From Schizochytrium sp. TIO01 (taxonomy: Eukaryota > Sar > Bigyra > Thraustochytrida > Thraustochytriidae): a stretch of DNA of 64,000 nt. Each line of letters starts with the position of its first letter. The stretch's first letter is position 1. Shown one piece after another: positions 25,499 through 35,834 of the stretch. Where the stretch lies: contig SMSO01000004.1 in NCBI GenBank assembly GCA_004764695.1, positions 957,501 to 1,021,500 on the forward strand, read 5' to 3'. Under the pieces are notes generated by a model. The model worked only from the letters and a program-made list of their open reading frames with translations. It was not told the origin of the DNA and made no database searches. A program made the position numbers and the translations under genes.

Positions 25499-26833
25499 CT
25501 AACTCAAAAACTTGGAATACAAATGTAAAAACCTCGAATTCGGCGCAAATGCCAGAATCAGAAGCAGTGCAAAGGATGCCATAAGCATTGAGGTTTGTGG
25601 CAAACGGCGATGATCTACGATGTTAACACATGCCAGGGTGAGAAAGATCATTTGTACTATTGGGAGCGGCACTCCAATACCAACAAAGGTCCAGCGACCT
25701 AGAAGGGTAGCAAGACTTGGCAAGAGAAATGCAGAGTATATGCCACGATGACCCTTTGCAGCAATGCATGGAATCCAATAGCTAGGTCTCCATAGGGCGT
25801 GACCCAAATTCCCCGAATCTTGATCCGCAGTAGATTCCCAAATGATTAAATCAATTGCTTCTAATGTTCGTAGGCTCTGCCAAATAATCACAGCGAAAGG
25901 ACTCGGGAGACACACCACTATTGAAAATATAGCACTTGCCATGGAAAGAATAAATTGCATCAACCTTGCTTGCTGAGCGACTTGTTCATAGCTCCACTCT
26001 TTCACTTTCTGTTTTTTGTTCTGTTTTTTCCCTTTCGAACCCTTATTACTACTTCCTTGTTTAGAAGAAAGCACGCGAGATATATCACCGCCATTTTGCG
26101 CCCCTGAATCAACGCGCATGGCATTTTCATTTTCAATCTCGTTGCGATTGATTGCGTCAATCTTGAATTCCAATGCAGTAAAGGCAGATGGGGCTCCCAT
26201 TGTTTCTTGAAAGACCTCTTGATCTCGAAATTCTTGTTTGGCAATAACCCATCGAGCAGTCCAGAAGATCACCATATCCTCCACCACAAGCAAGGCTAGA
26301 ATTCTAAGGATTTCCTCCAGGGCAAGTACCGCAACTCTCGTCATGCTGTCAATCTCCTCAATCCCGACATTCGATGAAGAAACTCCATGAAGGCCACTTA
26401 GATCTGCTTTTCCTAATTGTCCCAATAAAGTAGATTTTTTTCTAATTTCATGACCTGCTCGGAGAGCAATATCCACATCCAGAGCGAAAGCCAGAACTAT
26501 TGCAGCTAGAGTCGCTCGGATGACGCTTGAGAAGCTACAAGAGACCCGAATATCTTTTATTACTTTTGGTTGGGTCTTGTTAACCTCTGCAAGACCCCCT
26601 TTCTTGGTCTCAGCTTCGCTTTTATCTTCTTCGATGCTGTTTCCAACTGAGTGAGTGCATCGCCAGAGTCCTGCTGCTAGAGCTTGCAACAAAACCTGAG
26701 TCCCTGCGCACGTGGCTGCTGCGGTCTGACCTGACCAAGGCATCTCTGTTTTGATTTCCACGTGGAGGGCACTCAGAGCTTTAGGCTTTGGCGTTGATTT
26801 ACTTGTTCTTTTGTTTTCCGTCACTTCAACCAA
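25499..26833 (-). CDS. Unknown multi-pass membrane protein
   Basis: Uninterrupted frame of 444 residues. The first 95 or so residues are hydrophilic. Hydrophobic segments follow at roughly 103-125 and 165-192, then a charged, Lys/Asn-rich loop at about 225-285. Further hydrophobic segments lie at about 288-315, 370-408 and 415-436. The loop contains a GSKGKKQNKKQKVKEW-type basic run, likely cytosolic. I do not recognise the family; an organelle membrane protein is possible but unproven. It is divergent from the rhomboid gene, with 211 bp between the two start codons. Length, open frame and clear membrane topology make a real gene likely. The ATG at 26833 is the first in the frame; a later start is possible. 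Confidence 0.7.
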   Translation of the reverse strand: MVEVTENKRTSKSTPKPKALSALHVEIKTEMPWSGQTAAATCAGTQVLLQALAAGLWRCTHSVGNSIEEDKSEAETKKGGLAEVNKTQPKVIKDIRVSCSFSSVIRATLAAIVLAFALDVDIALRAGHEIRKKSTLLGQLGKADLSGLHGVSSSNVGIEEIDSMTRVAVLALEEILRILALLVVEDMVIFWTARWVIAKQEFRDQEVFQETMGAPSAFTALEFKIDAINRNEIENENAMRVDSGAQNGGDISRVLSSKQGSSNKGSKGKKQNKKQKVKEWSYEQVAQQARLMQFILSMASAIFSIVVCLPSPFAVIIWQSLRTLEAIDLIIWESTADQDSGNLGHALWRPSYWIPCIAAKGHRGIYSAFLLPSLATLLGRWTFVGIGVPLPIVQMIFLTLACVNIVDHRRLPQTSMLMASFALLLILAFAPNSRFLHLYSKFLS

Positions 26834-27044
26834 TCAACTCTTCTACCAAATAACTCTCTCGCATACCACTATCCAATTCTCTTGTTCTCCATCTCAACAT
26901 ATCTTCATACGTGAGCCAGAATCCTTAATAAGAGTCTAAAAGGTCGGGCAAGGCTCGGTTGGCTTTGTCCAAACTTGACGATATTTTGCTGACTTGAGTG
27001 TTGGAGCCATTGTGAACTTTTGTGGAGTTTCTTTTTGAAGCATC
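26834..27044. promoter_or_regulatory. Putative bidirectional promoter region
   Basis: The 211 bp between two divergent start codons must hold both 5' leaders and probably shared promoter elements. CCAAT-like motifs occur near 26829-26834 and 26870-26875. No TATA box is evident. Confidence 0.45.
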
Positions 27045-27962
27045 ATGTTTGGGCACCAAGGAGGTCGCCATGGGTTTCCTGGAGCCTTTGGCGGCATGGG
27101 CGGCCTGGGGCAGCATCGGAGGGGCCGTCGTGGTGGACAGGACCCTGTACTGATGTTGTTTATGTTGAGACTTCTTCAGCAGGTCAACGAACTGCCCGTG
27201 AAACCGCCTGTGACCTTGGGGCTTATGGGTCTGCAAGGGTGGCTCTTTGTGAATCCTCCACCATATTTTGACCGTGTTTCTGACGTGTGTATGAGCGCAT
27301 TCCACGTGCTACAGCGCGGGGAATATTATCGCGTGCTAGCTTCGAGTCTTTTCCATATGGATGCATACCACTTGTATTACAACATGTCGTCTTTTCTGGT
27401 AAAGGGCGTGGCACTGGAGCAGCGTTTGGGGAGCCCAGTTATGCTGGCAATGACACTGGCTTTGCTGATCGCGAGTAATTTAATTCATGTGATGCTCAGC
27501 GTGGCTCTCGATGACTGGATGACATGCTCGCTGGGTTTCTCTGGCGTGCTCTTCGCACTTAAAGTGATTGCCACTTATGATTTGCAAGATCCGAACCAGG
27601 ATGCGTACTTTTATGGAATTCGGCTTCCTTCAAAACACCTTGTGTGGGTTGAAATATTGTTGATTCAAGCCATGATGCCTGGCGCCTCATTTTTGGGTCA
27701 TGCCTCTGGGGCTCTTGCCGGTTTTGGCTTCCTCATGTGCAGGAAGATGGCACCGAGTCTGTTGCAGTGGATTCCTCGAGAACCACCTCGGACCTATGGT
27801 AGTGGTACGTGGGGCTTTCCCTCAGCTTGGACTACACCCTCCCAACAAAACAGACACGATGAGCCGCCTATGCCACCGCCAGAGTATGAGAATCGATATG
27901 TGTCTCCCGAAGAGCTACGCCAGCGTCGTGTAAATCATCTTGGCGGGGCGCGACGGTTCTGA
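27045..27962 (+). CDS. Rhomboid-family intramembrane serine protease
   Basis: Protein of 305 residues resembling the eukaryotic RHBDD1/RHBL4-type rhomboids, which cleave membrane proteins within the bilayer, often in the ER. The serine motif GFSG is at 164-167 with candidate nucleophile Ser166. The second catalytic residue is probably His219 in GHASG. HLYYNMSSF near 109-117 matches the conserved HxxxN region of transmembrane helix 2. Several hydrophobic segments span about 55-235. The N-terminus is Gly-rich and positively charged, and the C-terminal tail from about 243 is Pro-rich and soluble, fitting the RHBDD1-type layout. An active dyad is therefore present. Start: the ATG opens a Gly-rich leader; no in-frame alternative is better. 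Confidence 0.9.
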   Translation: MFGHQGGRHGFPGAFGGMGGLGQHRRGRRGGQDPVLMLFMLRLLQQVNELPVKPPVTLGLMGLQGWLFVNPPPYFDRVSDVCMSAFHVLQRGEYYRVLASSLFHMDAYHLYYNMSSFLVKGVALEQRLGSPVMLAMTLALLIASNLIHVMLSVALDDWMTCSLGFSGVLFALKVIATYDLQDPNQDAYFYGIRLPSKHLVWVEILLIQAMMPGASFLGHASGALAGFGFLMCRKMAPSLLQWIPREPPRTYGSGTWGFPSAWTTPSQQNRHDEPPMPPPEYENRYVSPEELRQRRVNHLGGARRF

Positions 27963-29363
27963 TATTGCTAGTCTAAGGAAATTAGATATTTCCACATGCG
28001 TTTTTCAATTTGAAAGACTTACTTTCCTTCCGAAATTTGACGTTATATTTAAGAATTATTTTAAATCTATTGCTTGGGGAGAGGGAAGTCATGAGCAGAT
28101 CCTGTTTCATTTTCTAAGATAGAAACAGGCTGAAAGAACGTGGTAACAACATCTTTCGATTCTTCTTTCATTAACAAAATATAAATTTTCAAATCTTGTT
28201 GTTGGAGAGGAATATGGCACTAAACCAAACCTATAAATTTGCAAGCTTGAAATTGCATAGCATTGTGTAGTAGTGTTTAGTCTTTTTGAAAACCAGGATT
28301 AAAAGACGTTTGTTTCTCCCAACTTCAGCAAAAAGACACGGTTTGGCCTGCAGTTATATATGTATGTATATGTATATACATATGTATGTATGTATGTGTA
28401 TGTGATGAATGAAGAAAGCTTGGGAAAGAAATTGATCTTTGTCCACCGCAAATTTGACTTACATAAAATCAAACTTACAAACGCTCTTTTCAAGACATCG
28501 ATGAAAATTGATGTCACGACTTGCGAAACATCAAGAAAACAAGACCCGGTTGGTTAAGCCATCAAAAAAGGAGGAGTGCAAAATGTTGAAGAGAGAAAGA
28601 AGAGCACAGTGAAACAAAATCTGCGTCGTGACAAGTCTAAAAATACATCGAAACAAGGATAACGGGAGCTGGATTGACTCAAGAAATAGGAAAGAAAAGA
28701 ATTCGAAGGGGGGAAAATGTAATGTTTGTGAAAGAGTTGTGTTTGTTGTAAAGAGTAAAGGTCGGGCAATAAAGAAGCACAGAGTCTTAGCAGGCATGCA
28801 TGTGAATTTGAGCATTAAGAAACGCACCGTCCCCTTGACTTTTCCTCCTCTTCCTCCATCATGGCCCTCAGCACGAAGATCACACACCACCCTTACTACT
28901 ACTCAGCCGCCGGACCAGTGCGAGTCATACTTACACACCTGACCTGACCGAGTGAGAGAGAAAGATAAAAGTTCCCATTCAAGGGCCCAGCCGCAGTAGT
29001 TGGCTGCTGTCGGGTGATATGATGAGTATTGAGTGCTGAACAGCTCCACAATAATTGTGGTTGTAGTTATTGTCGTAGAGAATGTTGTGAGACCGTCCAG
29101 GGCAATAAATTGCCGAGAATAAAAAGCCTAACAACAATAAAGAGGAAGCAAAACCAAGCGAAACAAACAAGAAGAAGTCGAGGGAGAAGTCAACAATCGT
29201 TATAAAGAAGGTTGCTCCTGCCACCCTAGCGAAAAATAAACATCGAAACAGATTTGGTTTTCCATTCGCGAAGCTCTATCGCTCGAGTACGAAACTAGTT
29301 TGGCGGTCCCGTCAATGCTGGTAAATCCACTGCTTCACTGATTTGTGTGGCAATCAAGCAAGC
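27963..29363. other. Convergent intergenic region
   Basis: No gene supported between the rhomboid gene and the eL8 gene. A TATG/TATA-rich run lies near 28354-28400. Frames around 28531-28942 on both strands are compositionally ordinary and carry no motif. Confidence 0.55.
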
Positions 29364-30137
29364 TTAGCCGAGCATCTTCTGCTTCTTGCGCTCCTCAGCG
29401 GCGACGGCAGCAGCACGCTGGGCGAGCTTGTTCTGGGTGCGGAGACCCATGATACCACCGCCCCACTTCTTAAGCGCGTCCTTGTTGTTGTTGAACTGGG
29501 CGCGGCAGACGTCCTGGAGAGTGGCGAGCTTGGCGCTGTGCTCTGCGTCAACCTCGGTGAGGGCAAGGCAGGTGGCGTTGCGCTGGTGCACGAGAGCTCC
29601 AAGGCGGCCCTTGTTGTTCACGATGCAGTAGGGGATGTCCATCTTGCGGCAGAGAGCGGGCATCCAGACGACGAGCTCGAGGGGGGTGACATCAGCAGCG
29701 ATGATGACGAGCTTGGCCTTCTTCTCCTCAATGAGGGTGGTCACGTGGTGGAGACCGAACTTGATCACGGGGCCGGGCTTGGTGGAGGCCTCAGCGTTTC
29801 CAGCGGCCTTCTTCTCAGCGGTGGCCTTAAGACGGTCCTTCTTCTCCTTCTTGGTCTCCGGGCGGTAAGAGGCGAGCACCTTGAAGAGCTCAACAGCGTG
29901 GTTCTTCTCGAGGGTGTTGTTGAACTGAGCGATGCTAGGGGGGACCTTAAGACGCTTCATGAGGATGGCGCGCTGGCGCTGGAGGCGCACGTACGCGGGC
30001 CACTTGACATAGCGGCCGAGATCGCGCTTGGTCGGGAGGATGTCCTGGCCGATGCGGAAGGACTTAGGCCGCTTGGGGAAGAGCGGGTCCTCCTTGGCCA
30101 CCTTGCTGCTCTTCTTCGTCTCCTTGCGAGCCACCAT
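29364..30137 (-). CDS. RPL7A: 60S ribosomal protein eL8 (L7a)
   Basis: Protein of 257 residues, close to the usual 255-270 of eukaryotic eL8. It is a structural protein of the cytosolic large ribosomal subunit. The basic N-terminus carries DPLFPKRPKSFRIGQDI and the LKRDLGRYVKWP-type segment (here TKRDLGRYVKWP) at about 37-48. The L7Ae kink-turn RNA-binding domain spans about 125-215, with KAKLVIIAADVTPLELVVWM and the RLGALVHQ motif near 178-186. The C-terminus contains KWGGGIMG. Upstream of the ATG is a GCT/GCG-rich run at about 30145-30200, probably 5' leader. A 306-codon antisense frame over the same bases is a shadow of this gene's GC-rich codons. Single exon. Confidence 0.97.
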   Translation of the reverse strand: MVARKETKKSSKVAKEDPLFPKRPKSFRIGQDILPTKRDLGRYVKWPAYVRLQRQRAILMKRLKVPPSIAQFNNTLEKNHAVELFKVLASYRPETKKEKKDRLKATAEKKAAGNAEASTKPGPVIKFGLHHVTTLIEEKKAKLVIIAADVTPLELVVWMPALCRKMDIPYCIVNNKGRLGALVHQRNATCLALTEVDAEHSAKLATLQDVCRAQFNNNKDALKKWGGGIMGLRTQNKLAQRAAAVAAEERKKQKMLG

Positions 30138-32639
30138 TGTGCCGAGCGATACGCCGCTGCTGCTGCTGCGTCTGCTGCTGCTGCGTCGTCTGCTTCTGCG
30201 ACTGCGATTCTGCTACTCTGCCGCACCGATCGACTGCTTCTGAGGCCAATAAGTACCCACTAGCACTCCCTAAGCACCCAATAGGATCTACGGTTCACTC
30301 ATCCAATCGCTAATGCCCCCATAATACTCTATTCACCCACATGGGTGCCGACCTCCTACCCTCTACTTAGCACTCCACTAGGCCTCCCTTTCCAGTCATT
30401 CTCCCTCTTCTCCGCCTTATTGTCTATGTCTTTCCAATCATTCATTCTCTCTTTCCACTCATTCCCCACGGAAAGAAAGAACGCGCTAGACCTGTACTAG
30501 CAGCAACTACAAGTACCGCCGCAGAGACGAGCACGGCGGGAGGAACGCACAATAATAGAACACCTTAAGCGAAGACCACCTTAAGCTCACGTAGGCCCAG
30601 CGGTAGGAGGCACTAGCGCGCGAGGGCCACTCACTTGGCCAAGGTGAGAAGTGAGAATAACCCACTGTAGAAGGAAATAGGTCACTGTAGAGGAGCAGAT
30701 AACTCTCTGGAGACAGAAATAGTCCATAGTAACAAGGGCGGTATAATCGACTTGCAGAGAAATGGAAAGTGCAGAACATAGAAAAGTACGGAACACTGAA
30801 AGGCGATAGGCGCCACACGATCGAGGAGGGAGAGGTCGATACCTTACCACCTTAATGATACCTCCATAGAAACAAGCGAATTAATGTTGTATGCAATAGG
30901 GATGAATGCAAAGGATGCGGTTGAACTCACCTTAATGGAGACCATGGAAGCCCCCCAGGATAAAGTTCACTGTATACACCCACCCCTCAAAATGCGTACA
31001 TATCTGATCGATTCAGGACAACCCAATCAATGCCCCCCTTTAGGACTCTTTGTGTGTCATACATTCCCTGGGTTCCCTATATTAAAATGTCAATATTACC
31101 GGACTTAGAAAGAACAAGGTAAAATATTGGGTTCTTGGAAAACTAGGGTTTAAACCCTAGGAATTAACATGTATAGCGTGCGGGTATAACCAGACCAAAA
31201 TTTAGCCTGGTTACAAGACCAGAGGTCAATCCAATTTGACAGTGCGACAATTACAGAAACAAGAATAAAAAGCAATAGCAGTCGGTGGCGCGCGAGCAGC
31301 CCTTAGGTGGAGTGAAGCTTCGTGGGGAACATGGGGACTTTTCCTTCTCGAGTGAGCGAGCAAAAGTAAAGAGGTTTGTCTTCAGCCTGACCGTATTTAA
31401 GGATAATCAAATACCTTGCTGTGGATTCCATTCAGGGAACTGAGAAGCAGAAGTTTAAGACTGTTAGGTCAGGAGAAGTGGGTTTAAATTGGCTTTGTTG
31501 ACCCTTTTCAAGCCACCATGGGATGTGGGAATGCATGCTTCAATCCGGCTGGAGCTATTTTACTGCCGTCTCTGCATCAAAACTGAGCGAAGGAGAAAGA
31601 ACTCCGCTTTTCTCTTTTTAAGAATTCTTTCTGTCACGGTTCGAAGTTATTATTATAATTGATTTTATCAATTATTTTAATTTTCGAAAAGTAGTATTCA
31701 CATCATTCTGCAGAATCTGAAGAACAACAAAACCCAAGTCTGACTTGCATTCTCAATAAGTTTAGGCCCTTCTTTCAAATGATAGAGATGGATCCGAGAG
31801 GACTGCGTAGATTTTCGCATTGTCCATTGATTTCGAAATGATAACGAGAAAAGAGCACATTTCATCAACAGCAGTAGCAACGGCATGCAACTAGATATGA
31901 ATGATAAGGCGAGATTTGCTGCTGTTCAGGTTGTCAGGGATTTATCACGAGATAAACTGACAATGTTACAATATCGATTGCACAGCGCTTCTTGGGTACT
32001 GCTGACCGGATTGGTTGTCAAGTAGCCTCAGTAAATTCTTATTTGGTTTGGTCGTTGCACAGGTCTCGAAGCTGGCTGTCACCTGAAGGAATGCCTCATT
32101 CCATTCTGAGAACTTTCATTTTCATTCAGTTTTTGTTTTGTTTACCAAAATGAAATAAAAATTGTAATCGATCGATTCCTTCTGCTTCTCTCTTTATTAT
32201 GTATGTAAATATAGCTAGCTGGTGGGAGTACTAGTTAGTCATAGGTAAGGTTAAGAGTATCTGTTATCAAAGAAGAGATGTTCTTTCTGCTTCTTATGAC
32301 AAGAGACATCATCATCTTTCAAGGAGAAGGAGAAGAAGATCGCCGCGATATATAGATCCAGATCATCTACTGTGGCGACAGCGGCGACGAATCGAGCGAC
32401 GTGGAGCGTACTTGTCCGGGCTTAGCGAAGCCTTGACCTTTCCTCTCTGTCCTTTACAGTATCTTATCAACCTACGTGGCTGGTTGAGTGTTTGAGCAAG
32501 GAGGGTTCATCCATTCTCGCTAACGTTTAGAGTTTTTGTTGTTGCTGATCTCGTCTTCGAGGTTCGCCACATTCTACTCTCTTGAGAACCAACACGTGTT
32601 TAGGAAACCTAATAAGCTCAGAAGCAAACAAAAGAGAAA
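30138..32639. other. Divergent intergenic region
   Basis: About 2.5 kb between the divergent eL8 and proteasome genes. It must contain both promoters. No gene is recognised; a 74-codon plus-strand frame at 30884-31108 has no motif. A telomere-like palindrome lies at 31143-31160. The last 300 bp before the proteasome gene are pyrimidine-rich in parts, as expected for a leader. Confidence 0.5.
31143..31160. repeat. 18-bp perfect palindrome with AGGGTTT halves
   Basis: CTAGGGTTTAAACCCTAG is self-complementary over all 18 bases. Each half reads CTAGGGTTT, close to a TTTAGGG-type telomere unit, and the halves meet head to head. Confidence 0.95.
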
Positions 32640-33377
32640 ATGTTCGCAACTCGCACCGAGTACGATCGTGGTGTCAACACCTTCTCACCGGATGGCCGCC
32701 TCTTTCAGATTGAGTACTCATTACAGGCCGTCAACATGGGATCCACTTCACTCGGCGTCTGCACCAAAGAAGGTGTCGTGCTTGCTGTTGAGAAGAAGCT
32801 CACCTCTCCTCTTGTTGAGGCTGATAGTGTCGAAAAGATCATGGAGATTGACTACCACATGGGCGCTGCCATGAGTGGTCTTGTTGCTGATGCCCGCACC
32901 CTCGTCGAAAAGGCTCGCATGGAGGCCCAGAACCACCTCTTCACATACAACCACCCGATCCGTGTGCAGTCTACTGCCCAGGCTGTCAGTGACGTCGCCA
33001 TTGGCTTCGGTAAGGGTGATGACGTTCCCTCCCGCCCCTTCGGTGTTGCACTCCTTCTTGCCGGAGTCGATGAACGCGGACCTCAGCTCTTCTACACCGA
33101 CCCCAGTGGATCTTTCTCCAAGTGGGAGGCCAAGGCCATCGGCTCTGGTGCACAGGGTGCCACTAACGCTCTTCAGGAGGAGTACAATCCCAACATGTCG
33201 CTTGATGACGGCCTCGAGCTTTGTCTTAAGATTCTTAAGCAGGTCATGGAGGAGAAGATCGAGGTCAAGAATGTCGAGGTTGCTGTTGTTACCAAGCAGG
33301 ACGGCTTCAAGGTTATTGGCGAGGAGCAGCTCAGTGAGCTCATCGCGCGTGTCTTGGTCTCATCCACCAACCTTTAA
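32640..33377 (+). CDS. PSMA5: 20S proteasome subunit alpha type-5
   Basis: Protein of 245 residues; typical alpha-5 is about 241. It is part of the outer ring of the 20S proteasome, which gates substrate entry in cytosol and nucleus. The alpha-subunit signature is at about 8-30, with YDRGVNTFSPDGRLFQIEYS. The alpha-5 features TSLGVCTKEGVVLAVEKKLTS, MSGLVADARTLVEKAR and LFYTDPSGSFSKWEAKAIGS follow in order. There is no catalytic N-terminal Thr, as expected for an alpha subunit. The frame is uninterrupted. A purine-rich AAGAGAAA directly precedes the ATG. Confidence 0.97.
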   Translation: MFATRTEYDRGVNTFSPDGRLFQIEYSLQAVNMGSTSLGVCTKEGVVLAVEKKLTSPLVEADSVEKIMEIDYHMGAAMSGLVADARTLVEKARMEAQNHLFTYNHPIRVQSTAQAVSDVAIGFGKGDDVPSRPFGVALLLAGVDERGPQLFYTDPSGSFSKWEAKAIGSGAQGATNALQEEYNPNMSLDDGLELCLKILKQVMEEKIEVKNVEVAVVTKQDGFKVIGEEQLSELIARVLVSSTNL

Positions 33378-35834
33378 GCTACCCCAAGCCGCCCTTCTCT
33401 CTATGCATTGATGATTGTTACACACAAAGCTTTCCTTATTTTGTTCTCTTCTTTGTTCGAATGTTACTCTCGCCATCTCTTTAAGGAACGACGAAACATG
33501 GAAACCTCCTTCGCCTCTCTCTCTCCCTGCATTCTTAACAGGGCCATGACAACGTTGTTTTTGTCATTATTGAAGAGCAATGAGGCATATCGAGAGGACA
33601 TCGTAGCAATCACAATAATTCCTTTGCGAACACTCGCAGCATCTTTCCCTCCCTAGGAGAAAGAAAAGAGAAAAAAGTTCATTCGCGACGCCGACGTTTC
33701 TCCTTCTCATACCAGGGAAAGATTGATTGTTTTCCATTCAAACCTACTACTACCACACTTCTTTTTACCCCAACTACTTCTCCTACATGCATAATTCTAA
33801 CCTAAACAGAAAAGAATACACAGACAATTGTTTGTCTTTTTCAACATGTTTCAACATGTTCTGTAGAGACCCTTGTTCCCTTAAGGCAGTTTTGCAGGTA
33901 TGTTATCAGCGCGTGCTTCTTGTTGTGTCTCTTAGTTGACAGAAGAACGAATATTTCGAAGCTCATTTATACTTAAATGGCACGCTTTTAAATCTTTAGT
34001 TCAACAACAGCCCTATCTTGTCCTTTCTTTTTCCTGTAAATGCCTTCTCTTAAACAACTTGCACCTGACCCTGTAAATGAAACCATCGTGAATTATAGTA
34101 CTTGCTTGAGAAAGGTATTATTCCAGTCAACAGAACACAATAACTAAGACCTCACAAAAATACTACTCATGTATGCGAACCCATGTCTACTACTTAGATC
34201 AGCACTTTAAAGTGTCGACAAATATTCAATACATCTTCACATTGGACATATCGAACCAAAAGAGGAATCTATTATCACGGATTAGCATCTCTTCCGTCCT
34301 GGGGGATCTTCAACAAGTAAACGATATGGAATATGCATACTAGAGAAACGTGATGACATTTACAGCGAACCAAATATTCTCAATGAGTTCTAATCATGAA
34401 CAATGTAAATAACTCATCACCATGCATTAATTATCATTTATTTTTCGATTCACTGATCTCAGCTGGAAGAGCAGCAAGGAGAATCAGAGATCATGAACCG
34501 TTGTTGCAGAGTCGCTTAACTAAGAGAAATAGTGAATTAAAATATGCATACGTAAACATTCATGTACGAATCAACACTCAGAGCAGCAATAAACAAGACT
34601 TTTCTTTCCTTTTCCTTTCAAATGGATTAAAACTATTGATGAGACCTAGAGAATAAAAAATGTGAAATGCCAGAACGTAAAAGGTTTATCGGTTCTTCTG
34701 AATTTCAAAGTTGTAAATTAGGAAAGTTCATAAAAGTTAGCACGCAATCGATAAAATAGAGAATTCATAACTTAATGAATATGTAAACATTTATATCAAT
34801 GTCTCAATACAAGGTGTCTCTTGAGAGCCTTACAAAAACAATCGGCCCCATGCATCTCGAAATTGCAAAGATTAAAGAGAACATTGGGGGTATACTCCAG
34901 GAGCAGGGTAATAAAGATGATGCTCTCCAGTGCTCAAAATTTTCTGGGCGAGAATCGGAAAGATAGAAGAGTTAAAAGGAAAATACCACATAACATGCTG
35001 CTGTTGAATGATTTGCTCAGGATTAACAGATTTTTACTACTATTTCACCTTCAGAATGATTTAGAATCAATTGATGGCCTCATGGTTAGATTTGATTAAT
35101 AGACAGCGTTCGTAATTTTGATCCACAGCACTCAAAGATATATCTCAAACAAACAGAGGATTGTAATTCAGGAAGAAAAAACCAAGTGAAAAGTTAAGTC
35201 ACATCAGTGGAGGTATAGGATTTAGTTTTTTTTTTTAAATCTTCAAGTTTAAAAAATTCCGGCTTAGTTGCTCATTTAATGAAAAATCCCGTCAGTAACA
35301 AGCGACATTCGTACAAATAAGTCCGTTTTGATTTTATTTTTTAAATTGAAATCGTAGGTTGGTTGTAGTTTGTAGTTGCTTAGGTGGCGTGAAGAGGTAA
35401 TCAGAATAGATGTTACTTGCTGCGCGTAGACCCTTTGACCCAAGGGCAGCGCGATCGTGACGATGGGCGTATAGGCCACTTAGCAAAGAACTAACGTTGC
35501 ATTCGTGGACATGCTCATCTTAAGCACAGTTCGCGATATTCGCAAACAGCCTTCAACGCACAAAAAAAGGCAAAGTGGTGATGAGGATTCAGGACTGGTA
35601 ATAATTGGCATGGATGTTGCTTTAGGTAGTGTGTATAGGTAATTTGAGAAAAATGAGGGGCTGGATGACATCAGAAAAAACAAGACTTCCAAGCCTCTAT
35701 GCACGTGAGCATATAGGGCGCCCAATGCTGTAGGCAAGCTCAAGTGCCTTGCTTGCAGCTCCACGCGCATTGACTAGCTTTTTCCAGGCCGAGCAAAATA
35801 AAGCCTCAGCCTGGCACAACTGTCTGTGAATTTT
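33378..35834. other. Convergent intergenic region with a TPR relic
   Basis: Between the 3' ends of the proteasome and SARNP-type genes. Apart from the TPR-like fragment at 34799-34966 no coding signal is seen. The DNA is AT-rich and free of long microsatellites. Confidence 0.55.
34799..34966 (+). pseudogene. Isolated kinesin-light-chain-type TPR unit
   Basis: A 55-codon frame starting at an ATG contains one tetratricopeptide unit of the 42-residue kinesin-light-chain type. It reads SLTKTIGPMHLEIAKIKENI, then GGILQEQGNKDDALQ, matching the family pattern of a helix ending in LG..H..VA, then NIG.vl..qGk.deAl. Flanking frames on both sides have stops and show no neighbouring repeat. I read it as the remnant of a multi-repeat TPR gene. 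A single short exon of a living gene is the alternative. Confidence 0.5.

Noticed and set aside
29343-30263. 306-codon plus-strand frame over the eL8 gene
   Set aside because: Antisense shadow of GC-rich codons in a clear ribosomal protein gene; its Leu/Gly/Val-rich product has no domain.
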